Positions 26,553-35,221 of a stretch of DNA of 38,771 nucleotides are shown here, piece after piece. The notes below the pieces were generated by a model, which made no database searches, was not told the DNA's origin, and saw only the letters and a list, made by a program, of their open reading frames with translations. Numbering within the stretch: position 1 is the stretch's first letter; each line of letters begins with the position of its first letter. A program made the translations under genes and the position numbers. Source of the stretch: an uncultured Bacteroidota bacterium (GTDB lineage: Bacteria; Bacteroidota; Bacteroidia; Chitinophagales; Chitinophagaceae); assembly GCA_903904855.1 (NCBI GenBank), contig CAIVEH010000186.1:1-38771 (forward strand), given 5' to 3'.

Positions 26553-27518
26553 ATGCAGTTTGAAACACCTGTTTCAGTTCAATGGCTTGCTGAATTTACA
26601 GGAGCTAAATTAATGGGCAATACCGGGCAACTGGCTACAGGAATAAATGAAATACACAAGGTTACGAAGGGAGATATTTCTTTCGTGGATTTTGAAAAGT
26701 ATTACAGCAAATGTCTTAATTCGGCAGCTACTGTCATTATCATCAATAAAGAGGTTGACTGCCCCGATGGCAAGACCTTGCTGGTTATAGCAGACCCATT
26801 TACAGCGTATGTCAAGATTGTGAATCACTTCAGGCCGTTTGAACCGGCAAATAAAATGATCAGCGATTTGGCTAAAATTGGTGAGGGCACTCATATTCAA
26901 CCGGGTGTATTTGTAGGTAACCATGTTACTATTGGCACCAACTGCCTCATTCATCCGAACGTAACAATCTATGACCACAGCATTATCGGCAACAATGTAA
27001 TAATCCATGCCGGCTGTGTGCTGGGGGCCGATGCTTTTTATTTTAAACGTCGTAAAGACCGCGAGGTGCAGTATGATAAGCTGGTAAGCTGTGGCCGTGT
27101 GATTATAGAAGATGATGTGGAGATAGGTGCCGGAACCACCATAGACAAAGGTGTGAGTGGAGATACCATAATAGGTCAGGGCACTAAGCTGGATAATCAT
27201 ATACATATTGGTCATGGCGCTGTGATAGGCAGGAACTGCCTGTTTGCTGCGCAGGTAGGTGTGGGAGGAAAAGCCATCATTGAAGATGAGGTAATACTGT
27301 GGGGCCAGGTAGGTGTGAGCAAAGACCTGACTATTGGCAAGGGTGCTGTGGTGCTGGCGCAAAGCGGTGTACCAGCCAGCCTTGAAGGTGGTAAAACCTA
27401 TTTTGGTTCACCTGCTGGTGAGGCCAAACCCAAAATGCGCGAACTTTCCTGGATTAAAAGGATACCTGAAATATGGGATATGGTGAAAGCGCCATTGCCG
27501 GTAAAAGAGCATGAATAA
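26553..27518 (+). CDS. lpxD: UDP-3-O-acylglucosamine N-acyltransferase (LpxD-like)
   Basis: A 321-residue hexapeptide-repeat acyltransferase of lipid A synthesis, which transfers a 3-hydroxyacyl group from ACP to the amine of UDP-3-O-acylglucosamine. The N-terminal nucleotide-binding domain (1-100) is followed by many left-handed beta-helix repeats (IGTNCLIHPNVTIYDHSIIG and so on). The region LDNHIHIGHGAVIG aligns with the catalytic segment of known LpxD and puts the base at His221. Length is near normal. Some Bacteroidota carry a second LpxD-like copy, so this may be the accessory one; no other lpx gene is adjacent. Confidence 0.85.
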   Translation: MQFETPVSVQWLAEFTGAKLMGNTGQLATGINEIHKVTKGDISFVDFEKYYSKCLNSAATVIIINKEVDCPDGKTLLVIADPFTAYVKIVNHFRPFEPANKMISDLAKIGEGTHIQPGVFVGNHVTIGTNCLIHPNVTIYDHSIIGNNVIIHAGCVLGADAFYFKRRKDREVQYDKLVSCGRVIIEDDVEIGAGTTIDKGVSGDTIIGQGTKLDNHIHIGHGAVIGRNCLFAAQVGVGGKAIIEDEVILWGQVGVSKDLTIGKGAVVLAQSGVPASLEGGKTYFGSPAGEAKPKMRELSWIKRIPEIWDMVKAPLPVKEHE

Positions 27519-27587
27519 TAAGTGTCCGGCAAATAGAATCTGCTGTTGTAACGTGTATTGAAAATCTGAAAATAACTTTCTGCGAAG

Positions 27588-28169
27588 ATGATTGCCATTG
27601 ATAATGTATTGCTGAGTGATGAGATAATAGAAGAGCATTTTGTGTGCGACCTGAACAAGTGCAAGGGCGGATGCTGTGTAGACGGCGATTGTGGCGCACC
27701 CCTCACTGAAGAGGAAACCGGAATTATTGCCCGTATCTACCCAAAAATCAAATCATACCTCACCCCTGAATATATACCTGAGATTGAATCACAGGGCACG
27801 CACACCACCGACACCCAGTATGGTTATGTAACACCTACAGTTAATGGCGGCATATGCGTATACGGCATTACCGATGAAATGGGCATTGTGAAATGCGGTA
27901 TAGAAAAAGCATGGAAAGAAGGCAAGATTAAATTCCGCAAACCAATATCCTGCCATCTGTTCCCGATACGTATTATAGAGCACGATGGCTACGAAGCCGT
28001 AAACTACGAGCCCCGCGAAACCCTCTGCAAGCCTGCCTGCAAGCTGGGCAAGCAACTTAAAGTACCTGTTTATGTTTTTCTCAAAGACGCCATAACCCGC
28101 AAGTATGGAGCAGAGTTTTATGAGGGAATTGATGCTGTGGCTAAAAAAGTTAAGGGGCTGAAGAAATAG
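27588..28169 (+). CDS. DUF3109 family cysteine-rich protein
   Basis: A 193-residue protein with the DUF3109 opening VCDLNKCKGGCCVDGDCGAP (about residues 24-43) and further Cys later (KCGIEKAW, ISCHLFPIRI, ETLCKPACKLG), together able to bind a metal or Fe-S cluster. The biochemical role of the family is not established. It follows the lpxD-like gene by 69 bases on the same strand. Length and motifs are typical. Confidence 0.85.
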   Translation: MIAIDNVLLSDEIIEEHFVCDLNKCKGGCCVDGDCGAPLTEEETGIIARIYPKIKSYLTPEYIPEIESQGTHTTDTQYGYVTPTVNGGICVYGITDEMGIVKCGIEKAWKEGKIKFRKPISCHLFPIRIIEHDGYEAVNYEPRETLCKPACKLGKQLKVPVYVFLKDAITRKYGAEFYEGIDAVAKKVKGLKK

Positions 28170-28185
28170 ATTGCTAAGGTAATAG

Positions 28186-28536
28186 CTAAATACTGTATTC
28201 TATAAAATTAGTCAGAAAGTGGTATAGATAAATCGATATAAAAATAGATAACAATAGTCCAATACAACTAACAATAACAACTTTTCTGCTTTTCTTTAGA
28301 TATCCATAACAGAGGAATAAAAATAGAAGAATATGGACCAAACCCCAGAATAACGAATAATAGGTAGCCTTTTCAGTGCTTAAGAACAAATAAAAATATG
28401 ATTTGTAATTTAGGAAATGAATTACAATAAATTCTGCAATGTTGTTATAAGCAAAGCAAAGTCCTGATAAACCTATAAGGCCAGAGATAAAATATAAAAG
28501 TTGCACGGCAACACTTGTATTTTTTTCTTCGGACAT
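28186..28536 (-). CDS. Small hypothetical membrane protein
   Basis: A 116-residue protein with three or four hydrophobic segments (about residues 10-38, 58-76 and 86-106) separated by short loops; a KKSRK turn lies before the last. No family is recognised. It is convergent with the DUF3109 gene and lies downstream of asd on the same strand, separated by the CATT-rich repeat. Confidence 0.55.
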   Translation of the reverse strand: MSEEKNTSVAVQLLYFISGLIGLSGLCFAYNNIAEFIVIHFLNYKSYFYLFLSTEKATYYSLFWGLVHILLFLFLCYGYLKKSRKVVIVSCIGLLLSIFISIYLYHFLTNFIEYSI

Positions 28537-28587
28537 AGTTACTTATTTCTATCCAAATTACTCATTTTTCATTAAATGCAGGTATCT

Positions 28588-28618
28588 GCTCATTACCACA
28601 TTCTGCATTTCCACATTA
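28588..28618. repeat. CATT-rich short repeat at the end of asd
   Basis: Four CATT words spaced 8, 7 and 8 bases give a 15-bp near-repeat running to the asd stop codon. It resembles the heptamer arrays at 20-24 kb but is less regular. Confidence 0.4.
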
Positions 28619-29608
28619 ACTAATCCACCCCCTATCATACAAATACAGTGCTATCTGCACGGCATTGGTTGCCGCCCCCTTGCGCAGGTTATCGGCTACT
28701 ATCCAGCAGTTGAGGGTATTGGGCTGTGAATAATCCCTGCGTATGCGGCCAACAAATACCTCGTCCTTCCCCTCAGCATCGAGAGGCATTGGGTAGCCGT
28801 TCATGGATGGGTTATCTATCACCACAACGCCTGATTGGTTGGATAACAGTTCCTTTATATCAGATTCATCGAAATCGCGCTCCAGCTCTATGTTCACACT
28901 TTCGCTGTGGCCGCCTATTACCGGTACCCGCACTGTTGTAGCCGTAACTTTTATGGTATCATCGCCCATTATTTTGCAGGTCTCCAGGCTCATTTTCATT
29001 TCTTCCCTGGTGTAGCCATTCTCCTGGAAAACATCTATGTGTGGTATCACATTGAGGTCTATCCGGTAAGGATATACTTTATGTTCCAGGCTGCCGGCGC
29101 GCTCGTCCATCAGTTCTTTTACCGCCTTTTGCCCTGTGCCGCTTACCGACTGATAAGTACTCACCACTACCCTCCTGATACCATATTTAATGTGAATAGG
29201 ATTCAGCACCATCACCATTTGTATCGTTGAGCAGTTGGGATTGGCAATTATAAAGTCATTTTCGGTAAGTACATGCCCATTCACTTCAGGCACTATCAGC
29301 TTTTTATCTGCATCCATACGCCATGCCGATGAATTATCAACCACCCTGCAACCAGCCTCTGCAAAAAGTGGCGCCAAAGCCAATGAAGAACTGCCACCTG
29401 CCGAAAATAAAGCCAATGCAGGCTTCATGGCAATGGCTGTAGCAGCCGATACCACACGATATTCCATACCTCTGAAAGCCACATTCATTCCCACCGATTT
29501 CTCAGAAGCTACAGGGATGAGTTCCGAAACCGGAAAATTCCGTTCCTCAAGAATTCTTAACATGGTACTGCCCACCAACCCTGTTGCTCCTACAACTGCT
29601 ACCTTCAT
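28616..29608 (-). CDS. asd: Aspartate-semialdehyde dehydrogenase
   Basis: A 330-residue NADPH-dependent enzyme making L-aspartate-4-semialdehyde from aspartyl phosphate, at the branch to lysine, diaminopimelate, threonine and methionine. The N-terminal nucleotide loop is VAVVGATGLVGSTMLRIL, the nucleophile Cys126 is in ANPNCSTIQMV, and the acid/base His234 is in VIGGHSESVNIEL. Length is normal. TAATTTCG at 29638-29631, a variant -7 element, lies 22 bases before the ATG. It diverges from the ABC transporter gene. Confidence 0.97.
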   Translation of the reverse strand: MKVAVVGATGLVGSTMLRILEERNFPVSELIPVASEKSVGMNVAFRGMEYRVVSAATAIAMKPALALFSAGGSSSLALAPLFAEAGCRVVDNSSAWRMDADKKLIVPEVNGHVLTENDFIIANPNCSTIQMVMVLNPIHIKYGIRRVVVSTYQSVSGTGQKAVKELMDERAGSLEHKVYPYRIDLNVIPHIDVFQENGYTREEMKMSLETCKIMGDDTIKVTATTVRVPVIGGHSESVNIELERDFDESDIKELLSNQSGVVVIDNPSMNGYPMPLDAEGKDEVFVGRIRRDYSQPNTLNCWIVADNLRKGAATNAVQIALYLYDRGWIS

Positions 29609-29745
29609 TATAATTTAAAATTGAGGTGCGAAATTAACGATTGTCTGCCTAAATAATTGTGCTTAATTGTGAATATAAAGTTGAATTATCCAGCTAAAGC
29701 TAAATTCATGGTTCTCCACCGCGGCGGATTCAAGGGGTTTCAGCT

Positions 29746-29753
29746 TACATTTG
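29746..29753 (+). promoter_or_regulatory. Promoter -7 element of the ABC transporter gene
   Basis: TACATTTG matches TAnnTTTG and ends 7 bases before the ATG at 29761, implying an extremely short or absent leader. Confidence 0.4.
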
Positions 29754-29760
29754 CACCCTC

Positions 29761-31503
29761 ATGAAGAACCTCGGTTCAATCAATAAATATTTCATTAAGT
29801 ACAAATGGCGGCTGCTGCTCGGGCTGCTGTTCGTGTCGGTTTCCAGCAAGTTTGCTGTAATGCCGGGCAATGTGATACAGAATATTCTCGACCAGGTTGC
29901 ACAAATGGTTAATCATAAAGCACCCGAATCCGAGATCATTTCACTGGTATTCAAGGGCGGCATCACGCTATTGGGATTGGCATTACTCCGAGGCTTTTTC
30001 ATGTTCATGATGCGGCAAACAATAATAGTCATGTCGCGGCATATTGAGTACGACCAGAAAAATGAAATCTACAACCACTACCAGCAGCTGAATACCCAGT
30101 TTTTTAAAACCCATTTCACCGGCGACCTTATGAACCGCATCTCCGAAGATGTTTCGCGGGTGCGTATGTATACCGGGCCATCTATCATGTACTTTACCAC
30201 AGTGGTATTCCTGGTTATTTTTTGTGTTGCAGCCATGCTCAAAGTCAATGTTTTACTCACCCTTTGCGTGCTGGCCCCATTGCCTTTGCTGGCATTCTCT
30301 ATCTACATGGTCAATAAGCTCATTTTTAAGAAAAGCAGCAAAATACAGGCGCAGCTATCCACACTCACTACCACTGCCCAGGAGTCTTATTCAGGCATCA
30401 GGGTTATAAAATCCTTTGTTCAGGAAAACAATATTCTTCGCTTCTTCAATACCAACTCTGAGCTGTACCGCAAAAGTGCTATCAACCTCTCTATTACCGA
30501 GGCCATTTATTTCCCGTCTATGAACTTTTTTATCGGGCTCAGTATGGTTTGCACTATACTCATAGGCGGCTACTTTAAGATACACGGTGCAATAACTATG
30601 GGCAACATCGCCCAGTTCGTTATTTATATCAACCTGCTCATGTTCCCTATATCCAGTATAGGTATGGTGGCCAGTATGACGCAGCGGGCCGGCGCATCCC
30701 AAAAACGTATTGATGAGTTCCTGAACTCAGTACCCGACATTCTATCGCCCTCCGATGCCGTGCGGCAGGATCTGAAAGGCAGTGTTGTTTTCAGCAATGT
30801 TTCCTTCACCTACGCTCATACCGGCATTACTGCTCTGAACCATTTTTCACTTAATGTAAAGCCGGGACAAAAAGTAGCTATCATTGGCAAAACAGGTTCC
30901 GGAAAATCGACAATAGCCCACCTGCTGCTGCGTATGTACGATACCACCGGAGGCAGCCTTTTGCTTGATGATGTGAATATACGTTCATTCGATCTTCACC
31001 ACCTGCGCAACCAGGTTGCCTATGCCCCGCAGGAAGCTTACCTTTTCTCTGATACTATTTTCAACAACATTAAATTCGGAAAAGACAATGCCACCGAGGC
31101 TGAGGTTAGAGAAGCCGCCCGAATGGCTGATCTGGATAAAGATATCCTATCTTTTGCCAATGGTTACGAAACCATGATAGGTGAGCGCGGCGTTATGCTC
31201 TCAGGCGGACAAAAACAGCGGATGGTGCTGGCAAGGGCCATACTCAAAAACAGCAAAATCCTGATACTCGATGAATGCCTTTCTGCAGTGGATACCCAGA
31301 CCGAAAAAAACATCCTCGCCAACCTCCAGGAATTCCTTATAGATAAAACCACCTTTGTAATCACCCACCGCATTTTCACCAGTTGGACATTCGACCAGAT
31401 CATCATCCTCGACGATGGCTCAATAGCCGAACAAGGCACCCACGAAGAGCTGATAGCCCTGAATGGTCGGTATGCCAAATTGTACCGACACCAGACGGGG
31501 TAA
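29761..31503 (+). CDS. ABC transporter, fused permease/ATPase (MsbA-like exporter)
   Basis: A 580-residue half-transporter that would work as a homodimer. Six membrane helices lie in residues 15-330, with the cytoplasmic coupling segment HYQQLNTQFFKTHFTGDLMN typical of lipid/multidrug exporters. The nucleotide-binding domain has Walker A IIGKTGSGKSTIAHLL (about 373-388), the signature LSGGQKQRMVLARAIL (about 480), Walker B ILILDECLSAVD (about 500) and the H-loop ITHRIFTS. All catalytic residues are present. Substrate is unknown; lipid A flipping (MsbA) is possible but not shown. Confidence 0.92.
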   Translation: MKNLGSINKYFIKYKWRLLLGLLFVSVSSKFAVMPGNVIQNILDQVAQMVNHKAPESEIISLVFKGGITLLGLALLRGFFMFMMRQTIIVMSRHIEYDQKNEIYNHYQQLNTQFFKTHFTGDLMNRISEDVSRVRMYTGPSIMYFTTVVFLVIFCVAAMLKVNVLLTLCVLAPLPLLAFSIYMVNKLIFKKSSKIQAQLSTLTTTAQESYSGIRVIKSFVQENNILRFFNTNSELYRKSAINLSITEAIYFPSMNFFIGLSMVCTILIGGYFKIHGAITMGNIAQFVIYINLLMFPISSIGMVASMTQRAGASQKRIDEFLNSVPDILSPSDAVRQDLKGSVVFSNVSFTYAHTGITALNHFSLNVKPGQKVAIIGKTGSGKSTIAHLLLRMYDTTGGSLLLDDVNIRSFDLHHLRNQVAYAPQEAYLFSDTIFNNIKFGKDNATEAEVREAARMADLDKDILSFANGYETMIGERGVMLSGGQKQRMVLARAILKNSKILILDECLSAVDTQTEKNILANLQEFLIDKTTFVITHRIFTSWTFDQIIILDDGSIAEQGTHEELIALNGRYAKLYRHQTG

Positions 31504-31528
31504 TATTTGTTTGATTCCTTTAACTTAG

Positions 31529-32161
31529 TCAGATAAACTTATTCTCCCTCGCCGCCTTTATCGCATCAGCTTTGGAGTGTACGTCCAGTTTGTGGTAAAT
31601 GTTTTTAATGTGCGATTTTACAGTCTCGAGGTCTATGTAGAGTTCATCTGCTATGCGCTTGCGGCTTTTGCCGGTGGAGATTTGTTCCAGGATCTCGGTT
31701 TCGCGCCGGGTGAGGGGTGATGAATCATTCCGCTTGAAGGAGGAGATCACCATGCGGGCTATATTTGCGCTCATAGGGCCTCCGCCGTCCATTACTTCGT
31801 GTATTGCGGCTACAATTTTATCGGGTGGTGTGTTCTTGGTCAGGTAGCCTTCTGCGCCGTTGCCCAGGGCCCTGAAGATGAGCATTTCTTCTTCATACAC
31901 AGTAAGGATGAGTATATGGGTATCAGGCACGGCTTTTTTCAGTTTGGGTAATGCCTCTATGCCCGATATGCCCGGCAACTCCACATCCAGCAGCAACACA
32001 TCGGGGTCATCGTGTGCTATTTTCCTCAGGGCATCTTCGCACGAGGCATAGGTGCCGGCTATTTTATAACCATCGGTATTTCCTATGAGGTAGGCATAAC
32101 CTTCGCGTATGGTGACATCATCTTCTATGATGGCTACCCGTATATCGGCATCGTGGTGCAT
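31529..32161 (-). CDS. Orphan NarL/FixJ-family response regulator
   Basis: A 210-residue regulator with receiver residues Glu13/Asp14, phosphoacceptor Asp59 in VLLLDVELPGISG and Lys109 in YLTKNTPP. The C-terminal LuxR-type helix-turn-helix is LTRRETEILEQISTGKSRKR followed by IADELYIDLETVKSHIKNIY. No histidine kinase gene is next to it; the only kinase in the window, at 12.2 kb, already overlaps another regulator. It converges with the ABC transporter gene, leaving only 25 bases between them. Confidence 0.93.
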   Translation of the reverse strand: MHHDADIRVAIIEDDVTIREGYAYLIGNTDGYKIAGTYASCEDALRKIAHDDPDVLLLDVELPGISGIEALPKLKKAVPDTHILILTVYEEEMLIFRALGNGAEGYLTKNTPPDKIVAAIHEVMDGGGPMSANIARMVISSFKRNDSSPLTRRETEILEQISTGKSRKRIADELYIDLETVKSHIKNIYHKLDVHSKADAIKAARENKFI

Positions 32162-32228
32162 AATAAGATTTTAGTAAAGTTCCGTATTATCCCTATAAAA
32201 ATTATCCCCTTTATTGAGGTATTTTATA

Positions 32229-32783
32229 CTACGGATAAGGGGTGATCAACGAATAAATAGCTGAATCTAGAAACCGGCCATTATAGTAATAATCTTCTTT
32301 AAAATAAGCTTCCCTTACAAAACCATGCCTTTCCAGCAACCTTATAGACGCATTATTTGCCGGGTTTACGCAGGCTTCTACCGAGTGCAAGTTCATTACT
32401 GTAAAGCCATAATCCAACACAGCTTTTACCGCTTCAGAAGCTACTCCTTTCCTGTGCCAGTCGGGGTGGAGGGCATAGCCAATCTCTGCCCTGTGATGAT
32501 CCGGTTTAATACGCCAGAATCCGAGATAACCGATCACCCTGTTGTCATTTTTTGTACAAATGCCCCAGGTAACATCTGTGTTATTAAAAGTTGCATCATT
32601 GACCATTTCAATGAACCTGTTTGCATCTTCAATCATGGCAGCCCTTGGCCTGTCGATATACTGCATCACCTGCTCATCAGCTCTCAGAAAGAATATTTCA
32701 TTCACATCATCATGGGTAATTTGCCTCAGGCTCAAACGTTCCGTAAACAGTTCCGGGAAAGGATTAAAATTAAACTGTAGCAT
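32229..32783 (-). CDS. GNAT N-acetyltransferase, RimJ/RimL type
   Basis: A 184-residue acetyltransferase. TERLSLRQITHDD at the N-terminus and VIGYLGFWRI with EIGYALHPDWHRKGVASEAV are typical; the acetyl-CoA pyrophosphate loop HRKGVA (110-115) has the expected glycine. The later motif is NNASIRLLERHGFVREAYF. The acceptor is unknown; relatives act on ribosomal proteins or small amines. It overlaps the upstream paralogue by 14 bases and is clearly a tandem duplicate. Confidence 0.9.
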   Translation of the reverse strand: MLQFNFNPFPELFTERLSLRQITHDDVNEIFFLRADEQVMQYIDRPRAAMIEDANRFIEMVNDATFNNTDVTWGICTKNDNRVIGYLGFWRIKPDHHRAEIGYALHPDWHRKGVASEAVKAVLDYGFTVMNLHSVEACVNPANNASIRLLERHGFVREAYFKEDYYYNGRFLDSAIYSLITPYP

Positions 32784-33348
32784 AGTATTCAGGTGATTTT
32801 GAATGATCGATCAGGGAATAGATTACAGAATCAATAAACCCACCTTCAAAGTAATAATTCTCTTTGAAATGGGCCTCTTTTATAAAATGGTTCCTTTCCA
32901 GCAGTTTTATAGATGCGATATTGTTTTTATCCACATTGGCCTCAATAGAATGGAGGCCGATATGGTTGAACCCGTAATCAATAACCGCGCCCAGGGCTTC
33001 GTGCATAAGCCTTTTGCCGCAATAATGCGGATGCATTCCGTAGCCCACCTCTCCCCTGAAATGATCGCGCATAAATCTCCGGAAAGATATCAACCCTATC
33101 AATTTTGTATCACCTTTCAATTGTATACCCCATATAATTCCATCCCCATCCCTGATCATTTCCAGATGTTTAAGGATATATATTGTGATCTCTTCAGTGG
33201 ATGCAGCATGGGCCTGGCCGGTAAAACGCATTACTTCTTCATCTGTCCGCAGGAAGTAGATTTCCTCCAGGTCATTGCAGCTAATCTGTCGTAACAGAGT
33301 GCGCTCAGTTATTAAAACCGGAAACGGATCAAAACTGGTGCGCATCAT
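32770..33348 (-). CDS. GNAT N-acetyltransferase, RimJ/RimL type, with an altered acetyl-CoA loop
   Basis: A 192-residue paralogue of the preceding entry, colinear with it over the first 120 residues (both share F-PFP, TER--LRQI and the IASIKLLERNHF type motif). The acetyl-CoA loop reads CGKRLM at 110-115: the glycine found at 113 in the neighbour is arginine here. This may weaken cofactor binding or mark a change of function. It is the first gene of the pair and has a promoter-like element 26 bases upstream of the ATG at 33348. Confidence 0.88.
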   Translation of the reverse strand: MMRTSFDPFPVLITERTLLRQISCNDLEEIYFLRTDEEVMRFTGQAHAASTEEITIYILKHLEMIRDGDGIIWGIQLKGDTKLIGLISFRRFMRDHFRGEVGYGMHPHYCGKRLMHEALGAVIDYGFNHIGLHSIEANVDKNNIASIKLLERNHFIKEAHFKENYYFEGGFIDSVIYSLIDHSKSPEYYATV

Positions 33349-33373
33349 AAATGTAAATTTCCAGAAATAGTAT

Positions 33374-33381
33374 CAAAGATA
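33374..33381 (-). promoter_or_regulatory. Promoter -7 element of the GNAT pair
   Basis: The minus strand reads TATCTTTG, a TAnnTTTG match, 26 bases before the ATG at 33348. Confidence 0.4.
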
Positions 33382-33543
33382 TATTTTTGCCAAACAATTT
33401 TATAGCTTTTATCATGAATTAATATTGATTGTTAAATAATCCGAAAATCTGGAAATAGGGTGTATTTTGGCATTCAAATTGATTCTAAACCAATTAACGT
33501 AAAAATAATTATTCACACACCAAAAACTAAAGCAGAAGCGATT

Positions 33544-34473
33544 ATGAAATTAAAATTATCAGCACTACTGTTTATCGCATTATTCCCATTGCTTTCATTT
33601 GCTCAGGGTAGCGCACTTACGATCTTCTCGGAAGATGGCGACAAATTCATTCTTTATCTAAACGGAGTTCAACAGAACAATGCATCGCAGGTAAATCTGC
33701 GGATGGAGGGCCTCACCCAGCAATTCTACAAGGCCAAAATCGTATTTGATGATAAATCCAAAGCGCCTATTGAAAAAAGCGTTCCGGTTACCAATCCGGG
33801 CACTACTGAACCTGCTGATATTGTTTATAAGATAAAAAACAAGGATGGGGAAATGAAGCTGCGTTACTTCTCAGCCCAGCCGGTTCAACCAAATTATACT
33901 CCTCCAGCTGATGTTCATACCGTACACTATGGCCAGCCCGACCAGGTAACCACAACCACTACCCAAACAACTGTAACCACTACTGGCGCAAATACCGGCA
34001 ACGGAGGCGTATCAATCGGAACCAATTTAGGTAACGGCGGTGTAAGTTTCAATATGAATGTAAATGATCCGAATATCAATAGCACAGTAACCCAGACAAC
34101 TTCTACACAAACAACCACTTCTTCATCTTCCAGCTATTCAGATAATATGCAACCAGCAACTACCGGGAATGTATGCCAATACCCAATGGACGGCAACAGT
34201 TTCAACTCAGCCAAACAAACAATTTCGCAGGCATCATTTGAAGATACCAAATTATCAACAGCACAGTCGATACTGGCATCCAATTGCGTATCTACAGATC
34301 AGGTTGTTGTGCTCTGCAACTTGTTTACATTTGAAGACAATAAATTGAAATTTGCAAAATTGGCGTATGCCAAGACTACAGATAAGGCTAATTATTTTAA
34401 AGTAGCCAACGCGTTCACTTTTGATGCAAGCAAAAATGAGCTTAACAACTTTATTGCCAATGGTGGCAGATAA
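33544..34473 (+). CDS. Secreted protein with a C-terminal DUF4476 domain
   Basis: Starting at the ATG at 33544 the protein has 309 residues: a clear signal peptide (1-20, LSFAQG), an N-terminal beta domain (about 20-105) with SALTIFSEDGDKFILYLNG, a Thr/Gln/Ser-rich low-complexity middle (about 135-205) holding two GNGGVS repeats, and a DUF4476 domain (about 215-305) with SFNSAKQTISQASFEDTKLS and later LCNLFTFEDNKLKFAKLAY. The function of DUF4476 is unknown. The frame is open 28 codons further upstream, but that part lacks a signal peptide and is rejected. Confidence 0.85.
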   Translation: MKLKLSALLFIALFPLLSFAQGSALTIFSEDGDKFILYLNGVQQNNASQVNLRMEGLTQQFYKAKIVFDDKSKAPIEKSVPVTNPGTTEPADIVYKIKNKDGEMKLRYFSAQPVQPNYTPPADVHTVHYGQPDQVTTTTTQTTVTTTGANTGNGGVSIGTNLGNGGVSFNMNVNDPNINSTVTQTTSTQTTTSSSSSYSDNMQPATTGNVCQYPMDGNSFNSAKQTISQASFEDTKLSTAQSILASNCVSTDQVVVLCNLFTFEDNKLKFAKLAYAKTTDKANYFKVANAFTFDASKNELNNFIANGGR

Positions 34474-34492
34474 TTAAGTTAAGAGTTTCAGA

Positions 34493-35068
34493 TTATACAG
34501 ATGCTGATTGCCCGAGCAAAAATTCAATTGCCCGGGGAAAATAAAAATGTTCCAGCTTATGAATACGGGCTGCCAGGCGGGATGGATTGTCGTTTTCACT
34601 GACTTTGCATCTCGCCTGTAGTATAATATTACCCTCATCAAAATGCTCATTTACATAGTGGATTGTAATGCCTGATTCTTTTTCATCAGCATTTATCACG
34701 GCATCATGCACATGATGACCATACATACCCTTGCCACCATAACCTGGTAGCAGCGCCGGATGGATATTGATGATCTTGCCAGGAAATGCTTCTACTATAG
34801 ATACCGGTATCTTCAGCAAAAAACCAGCAAGTACAATAAGGGAAGGATTGCAATCATTCATCTGCTCTATAATCAACGTTTCCTTTATTGTTTTCCGATC
34901 GATCAGGAGAAAAGGTATTTCTTCGCTTCTGGCAATATCCAATACACCTGCTTCTGCCACATTGCATACAATCAGCGATACTTTTGCTTTCCCGTTATAT
35001 TTGAAATAATCTATAATGGCTTTTGCATTGGTACCGGCGCCGGAGGCGAAAATAATTAGTGATTGCAT
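34493..35068 (-). CDS. purN: Phosphoribosylglycinamide formyltransferase
   Basis: A 191-residue folate-dependent enzyme of purine synthesis converting GAR to formyl-GAR. The N-terminal phosphate loop is FASGAGTNAKAI. The catalytic residues Asn101 and His103 are in IINIHPALLPGYGGKGMYG, and Asp144 is in HFDEGNIILQ, all as in the characterised enzyme. Length is normal. It converges with the DUF4476 gene and diverges from the TMEM175 gene. Confidence 0.95.
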   Translation of the reverse strand: MQSLIIFASGAGTNAKAIIDYFKYNGKAKVSLIVCNVAEAGVLDIARSEEIPFLLIDRKTIKETLIIEQMNDCNPSLIVLAGFLLKIPVSIVEAFPGKIINIHPALLPGYGGKGMYGHHVHDAVINADEKESGITIHYVNEHFDEGNIILQARCKVSENDNPSRLAARIHKLEHFYFPRAIEFLLGQSASV

Positions 35069-35132
35069 ATTCTGGAATATGGGGTAAAATTACGGAAAGC
35101 AAGGAGGATTTTCATTAATCTTTCTATGTTAG

Positions 35133-35159
35133 TGTGTCAAACCTTTAAGGTGTGGCACA
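35133..35159. promoter_or_regulatory. 27-bp imperfect inverted repeat between purN and the TMEM175 gene
   Basis: Two 13-base arms (35133-35145 and 35147-35159) around a single T are complementary except at two positions. The core is ACCTTTAAGGT. It lies between divergent genes, so it is not a terminator for either. It could be an operator or a dispersed palindromic repeat. Confidence 0.5.
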
Positions 35160-35189
35160 ATAATCTGGATGGAATTAATTTCTGATTAT

Positions 35190-35197
35190 TATGTTTG
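35190..35197 (+). promoter_or_regulatory. Promoter -7 element of the TMEM175-family gene
   Basis: TATGTTTG matches TAnnTTTG and lies 24 bases before the ATG at 35222. The longer reading from 35195 would start inside it and is rejected. Confidence 0.45.
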
Positions 35198-35221
35198 CAA
35201 ACAGGCAAAAACAAACTTAAT

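Noticed and set aside
26610-27362. Minus-strand ORF of 250 codons
   Set aside because: Lies wholly antisense to the lpxD-like gene; composition is that of a shadow frame.
35151-35170. Second sigma-54 promoter at TGGCAC
   Set aside because: No TTGC at the required distance; the word is part of the inverted repeat.
35195-35221. Longer TMEM175-family start
   Set aside because: Would start inside TATGTTTG; the ATG at 35222 gives the usual N-terminus.
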